From positions 89,401,221 to 89,461,220 of the forward strand of contig CM043956.1 of NCBI GenBank assembly GCA_014529385.2: a stretch of 60,000 bases of DNA, read 5' to 3'. Source of the stretch: Adiantum capillus-veneris. Its lineage: Eukaryota; Streptophyta; Polypodiopsida; Polypodiales; Pteridaceae. Below are positions 55,956 to 60,000 of the stretch, piece after piece (within the stretch, counting starts at the first letter, position 1; every line of letters starts with the position of its first letter). A program made the position numbers and the translations under genes. The notes under the pieces were generated by a model. The model was not told the DNA's origin and searched no databases. It was given only the letters and a program-made list of their open reading frames with translations.

Positions 55956-56770
55956 GGTAACATTTGGCTTAATCTCATTAATAAGGGATTACATGACCAC
56001 TACAGGCAAGAAAAAGGCTAGTGAGCAACCAACTTCAACCTCCAACTTGCAACCACGACTCTCATCCCTAAATCCTCATGAAGCAAAGAGGCGAAGGCTT
56101 GCCTACAAGATTGCCGCCCGTCTGCGAGTGCTCCCAGTGCACTTTGTGAATCCAGACACCACCAATCCCAAGCCAACCTCCTGTCCGCGTGAAGATCACT
56201 TTGGATATTGTCCAAAGTGCTTTGGAGACCAGGTGAAAAGCCTCCCTACCCTACCTTTGCTGCTAATTTTCAAGAAGTTATCTCAATCTAAGGAAACTAT
56301 CTTAGTTGATGATGTGCTGCACATTAATGGTGTCACTTTCATTCGTCATGCTGATTATGGTAATAGCATCCAATTGTTGCTTGCTAAAAGGCTCAGCATT
56401 TTACAAAGTGTTTCCATCACGCCTTACGTCTTCACAGATGCATCAGGAAGAGTCGAAGTGATCCGAGGTGCTGACCTTCTGTGGCTGATCAGGCTCATTG
56501 GTCCCAAGGTGGTGCAACTAAGCTATGCTCTTGTGTGTAAGTATGGATGCCAATAATGAGAATGATGATCCCCGCATGTTTCCTTTCCATTTTGTGCGTC
56601 ATATCCGTGTGAATATTTGTATTGATAGAAAAATCTTTTATCAGCAAAAAATAGCCCTGTTGTTTGGAGCCGAGAGACTTGGGGAAATCTTGCGCTCTCC
56701 TCATCCTGTCATTCTACCCTTAGTAGACTATTACCATTCCTTTGATGTGTCGATCTTCATCTTATTTTGA
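55942..56770 (+). pseudogene. Element G pre-gag ORF of unknown function
   Basis: A 204-residue frame (55942-56556) has a basic N-terminus, a Cys/His cluster (CPREDHFGYCPKC, near residue 80) and a hydrophobic alternating C-terminal half (ILVDDVLHINGVTFIRHADY). It overlaps a frame one base ahead (56525-56770, FHFVRHIRVNICIDRK, LRSPHPVILPLVDY) that looks like its continuation, so there is probably one ORF broken by a frameshift, or a GTAAGT-type splice near 56538. I do not recognise the family. Gypsy elements do not usually encode a protein of this size upstream of gag. Confidence 0.4.
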
Positions 56771-56861
56771 GCTAAGTTGTGCTAAAGCTCCAAATTGTAA
56801 TTACCATAATCTATTTTAAAATAAATTGGAGCTGTTTGTGTAATTGTTTACTCTCTCACTT

Positions 56862-59087
56862 ATGGCCTTCCCTAATTTTTATGGTAAGCCTGGGGAGGTT
56901 GCTCCAGACTTTTTGGATAATTTGGAAATGGCCTTTCTGGTATCGGGAAGGGATGACGAAGCTACTAAGTTAAGGGACTTTCCTTTGGTCTTGAGGGAAG
57001 GTGCAAAATTATGGTATCAAACTTTGGCACCTGAAGAAAGAAGAGACTGGGAGTCCTTAAAGATGGCCTTCATCGAAGAATTTCGCCGCCATGAGCCTCC
57101 AGAGGAGATATGGAGACAGCTCTTAGAGCTACGCCAAACATCACCCAATCGCTATAGAAGCTATGAAGGAAAGTTTTCCAACCTGTGGGAGAAATGGTGT
57201 GCATCACTAGGTGAAGGAGAAAGGGCGCCAGAATGCCTAAAGAAGGACTGTTTCCTGGCAGGGCTTTACCCCATCCTTCGAGAAAAGGTAAAAGGTAAAT
57301 TCCCAGATACCTTTGATAAAGCTATGACTTATGCAAGGGAGAAGGATAGGAAGTTAAAATTCCAAGCTCAACTACAAGGGGGAATGGAGCCTCCACCGCT
57401 AGCTCAACCTACGGCAAGGGTAGTAGCAGGGACAGGAGCAACAGACCAAGAGTCCTCTCAACAAGAATTACTTTAACAAATCACCAATCAACTAGAGAGC
57501 CTGTCCATCAATCTGGTTCAAGGTGTAAGGGCTCCCCAGCTAGGAAATGAACGAAATAGACAAGAAGGACAAAGGCAAGCACGTGAGTACATTTGCTACA
57601 ACTGTGGAGAGGTAGGTGACGGCATGTATTATTGCCCCCATCCACGACGCTATCAAGGAAATGGTAATCAAAGACGGCCTCCTCGCCAGCAAGTCACTCC
57701 TCCTCGAGCTAGGCCACTAAATGGACAAAATGCACACGTGGCTCCACCAATCCAAATATTGAGACCCCCTCCTCCACCACCACAAGCACCAGCAGAGATC
57801 CCTCCACTACCATCGGGAGGGGAGGACAGGGCTGTCTCAGTCATAAGTCTTGACAATGGTAAGGATAAAGGGAAATAAAAAATGGAGGAATCTGTTGCCA
57901 TGCCAATAAAGAGAGTTAGGAGACAAAGAACTGATGAAATGGAAGCTTCAGAGTCGGATAAAGGGAATGAGGGTTCCTCCCAAGTGATAGGAGACAAGAA
58001 AAGGAAGAGTAGGTCAAGGAGGCACATAGGAGTAGAAGACTTTCCACTTGGGGTAGGATCCATACCTTACGACCTGGTAGCAGATGTGAGTAAGCAAGGA
58101 CCAAAGATTTCATGGCAGCAACTCCTCCACCTTTCCCCAAAGATGCGTAGAACCTGTTCTAAGATGGTCAGCACCAGGAGGGCTAAGGCAAAGTCAGTTG
58201 GGTCTATTAGTGCAAGAGGCATGAAGGATATCGTGCCAGTCATTGATGCAGATATTAAGAATCAGCGAGTCTCCAATGTGTACGTAGATGGTGGAGCCGA
58301 GATTTGTGTTATGACAGAGAAATTAATGCACAGGTTGGGTTTGGAAGTAAACGAGCAAACTTCCTTACAAGCTAAGATGGCAAATAATGTAAGGGTGGCT
58401 TGTGTGGGAAAGGTTAATGGAGTGAAGGTTTCAGCTTTTGGTGTGGCAATCTCAATTGATGCTTATGTGATCCCAACTAAGGGGGAGGGCTATCCGCTAA
58501 TCCTTGGAAGACCTTGGCTTATGGCTATGAAAGCTAGGCAAGATTGGGAGACAGGTTCCCTTGAGTTGCGACCAAATCATAAGGTAGGTGGCAAGCAACA
58601 AAAAATTGTGTATGACATGAAGCAGGGTAGACAACAAGACCTAGAGATGGAGACTTCTATGGATGAATGGAGTACAAGCAGCTGCTCTTCATCTGAGGAT
58701 GAGTCATCTGAGGAGGATGCTAGCTCTTTGGAAGTCATGGGTATAATACTGCAAAACCCAGAAGGGGAAGGTGTTCAAGACTCTCTAAACAAGGAAGAAG
58801 CCACAGGCTTAGAGGAGATGCTAGCTAAGGACCTACTAGAAGAAGAGAGAGAACCCTTTTTGTAGGTACTAAAGAAGCATGTTGGCCTCTTTATAACTGA
58901 TTACAAGCACATTAAAGGAGTGATGGTAACCCAACACCATATCCAATTAAAGGAAGGTGCCGTCAACCTTGTTGGTGATCAGGTATTTGCACAGGTTGAA
59001 GCTCTAGTAGGTCATGTTTCTGAGTATAAAGAGATGGTTGTGGAGACGTTTACAGAGGGTTTGGATACAGGTTTGAAAAGTGATTAG
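56862..59087 (+). pseudogene. Element G Gag-protease with the first residues of RT, three stops
   Basis: One frame starts best at MAFPNFYGKPGE (56862). It has the Gag core (WYQTLAPEERRDWESLKMAF, IEEFRRHEPPEEIWRQLLEL, YEGKFSNLWEKW, YPILREKVKG) and a zinc knuckle at 57594-57635 (CYNCGEVGDGMYYC), in which the metal-binding His is replaced by Asp. A Pro-rich stretch and a basic linker follow. The aspartic protease has YVDGGAEICVMT (catalytic Asp codon at 58287) and LILGRPW. An acidic Ser-rich linker leads to the start of RT (HVGLFITDYKHIKGVMVTQH). Stops are at 57474, 57876 and 58863; the frame ends at 59085-59087. The RT palm, RNase H and integrase are absent. Confidence 0.85.
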
Positions 59088-59963
59088 GTTTGCTTGGCTA
59101 TGCAACAAGTGGAGGCAAATGGCAGGGTCTTGCTATGTTATGTGATGCTATGGATACATGTGTTATTGGAGGTTGCTTTACATATATTTTTGTGTCAATG
59201 GCAAGGTTTTTTTGAAGTGGACTATACCATGGAGGGTTCTGTAGCAGATGGTAGGATAGCTGCTTATGATTTAGGTTTCTCAAGTGATGGCAAGTATGCT
59301 TATAGTGGACACGAAGGATTATGGATGCAAGGTGACGAAGCTCCGTGCTATAAAGAGCTGGAAGGGTGGCCTGTCTATTGGCCTACAAGTGCAAAGGAAG
59401 GCTTGGATATACATGTTTTATAGGTTGATGGCAATGAGCAATGCTTTACTTTTGATCCAGGTGGATTCTACACCATGCGTGGGGGATCTTTGAGCTTTCC
59501 ATTTGACCCTGGAGGGTGATGCAGTAGCAGATGCTTTTTTCTCTATCTCTATCCTATCTATATAGCCACTATACTATCATTTTTTCTTATACAGTCTATA
59601 GCTCTATGTTATATAATTCTCTCTATACAGTCATCTTTTACCTAAATAATATTATGGTTGAGCATGAATGCTCAACGAGGGGTTGGGCAAAAACAAAAAA
59701 AAAGGAAAAAAAAAATACTACCAATGAAAGCGGATATTGACAATGGATGGGGTATGGCTTTCAAGGGTCTAGGAGACCAGTTGTTAGTCATGGATGGATA
59801 CAATTATTCATCAAAAAGGACTAAACAGGGTGCATCAGCCAAGAAAGCAGTAACATGGCAAATTCAATTGGTACCAGGTGGGTAAGTATTCAAGAGAACC
59901 CTATTGTAGCACAACCTACAGCTAGAGGCATCAAATACCTCTAGCTTAAGGGGGAGGGCTATA
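59088..59963 (+). other. Element G sequence between the protease region and the 3' LTR
   Basis: Short plus-strand frames (59094-59423, 59658-59885) show no pol motifs. An A-rich run lies near 59690-59715. A purine-rich tract (AAGGGGGAGGGC, 59949-59960) precedes the LTR start. This is where the missing pol would have been, or a derived non-coding tail. Confidence 0.5.
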
Positions 59964-60000
59964 TGATGCATGGTTTTCAGGACCCCTTTTGAAGATGCAA
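59964..60000 (+). repeat. Start of the element G 3' LTR, truncated by the window
   Basis: 37 bases match 53971-54007 except for three positions by eye. Confidence 0.85.

Larger units (their letters stand above)
53971..60000 (+). mobile_element. Element G: gypsy-type LTR element with gag-protease, cut by the window end
   Basis: The 37 bases from 59964 to the window end repeat the start of the LTR at 53971 (TGATGCATGGTTTT-AGGACC), with a polypurine tract before them. Between lie a 1.5-kb 5' LTR, a primer-binding-like site, a pre-gag ORF region, gag with a zinc knuckle, protease, and only the first few dozen residues typical of reverse transcriptase. The rest of pol is replaced by non-coding or unrecognised sequence. 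It is therefore a deletion derivative. Confidence 0.82.

Noticed and set aside
1-60000. tRNA, rRNA, telomeric repeats, organelle DNA or host genes
   Set aside because: No cloverleaf-type sequence, rRNA block, TTTAGGG array, or conserved host protein was recognised on reading; a tRNA-specific scan was not possible.

Overview
The window looks like repeat-rich nuclear DNA of a land plant with a large genome. The evidence is nested Ty3/gypsy and Ty1/copia LTR retrotransposons, a CACTA transposon with a spliced TNP2-type transposase, and small inverted-repeat elements in AT-rich filler. I found no convincing host gene, rRNA, tRNA or CRISPR array, and I cannot name the species. All family calls come from reading motifs and direct repeats by eye; no database search was possible.

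Layout. (1) 1-6475: the edge of a MITE, then an old Ty3/gypsy element (A) on the plus strand. A has unequal LTRs and broken gag, protease, RNase H and integrase, lacks most of its reverse transcriptase, and carries a nested solo LTR and a 217-bp MITE. (2) 6476-18676: degenerate filler with WVPK-type repeats, a 70-bp tandem duplication, four copies of a 20-bp palindrome and a decayed coiled-coil ORF. A Ty1/copia element (B, 10462-15528, TSD TCAAT) is inserted in it. (3) 18677-36603: a probable CACTA transposon (C) with two divergent gene remnants, a palindromic satellite and GCGGTAA subterminal repeats. An 8.9-kb LTR element (D, 22778-31704, minus strand, TSD GTACG) sits in C, next to the TATA box of its transposase. 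(4) 36604-42978: filler with foldback modules, a run of 26 G and a possible LTR. (5) 42979-53970: a Ty1/copia element (F, minus strand) broken by a second copy of the D family (E, 44113-51922, plus strand, TSD CCTCC) and by a MITE-like insertion. (6) 53971-60000: another gypsy-type element (G), whose 3' LTR is cut by the window edge.

The most interesting system is the D/E family. Both copies have near-identical LTR pairs and perfect target-site duplications. Both carry one long frame of about 1,725 codons that encodes Gag, four zinc knuckles and an aspartic protease, followed by repeated WVPK motifs. Neither has any reverse transcriptase, RNase H or integrase. They look like recently mobile, trans-mobilised GAG-PRO elements. 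Element G has independently ended up in a similar gag-protease-only state.

Nesting gives relative ages. A and the filler are oldest. C and F pre-date D and E. B, D and E are youngest, judging by LTR pairs that differ at only a few positions (4/192, 4/573 and 1/249 by eye).
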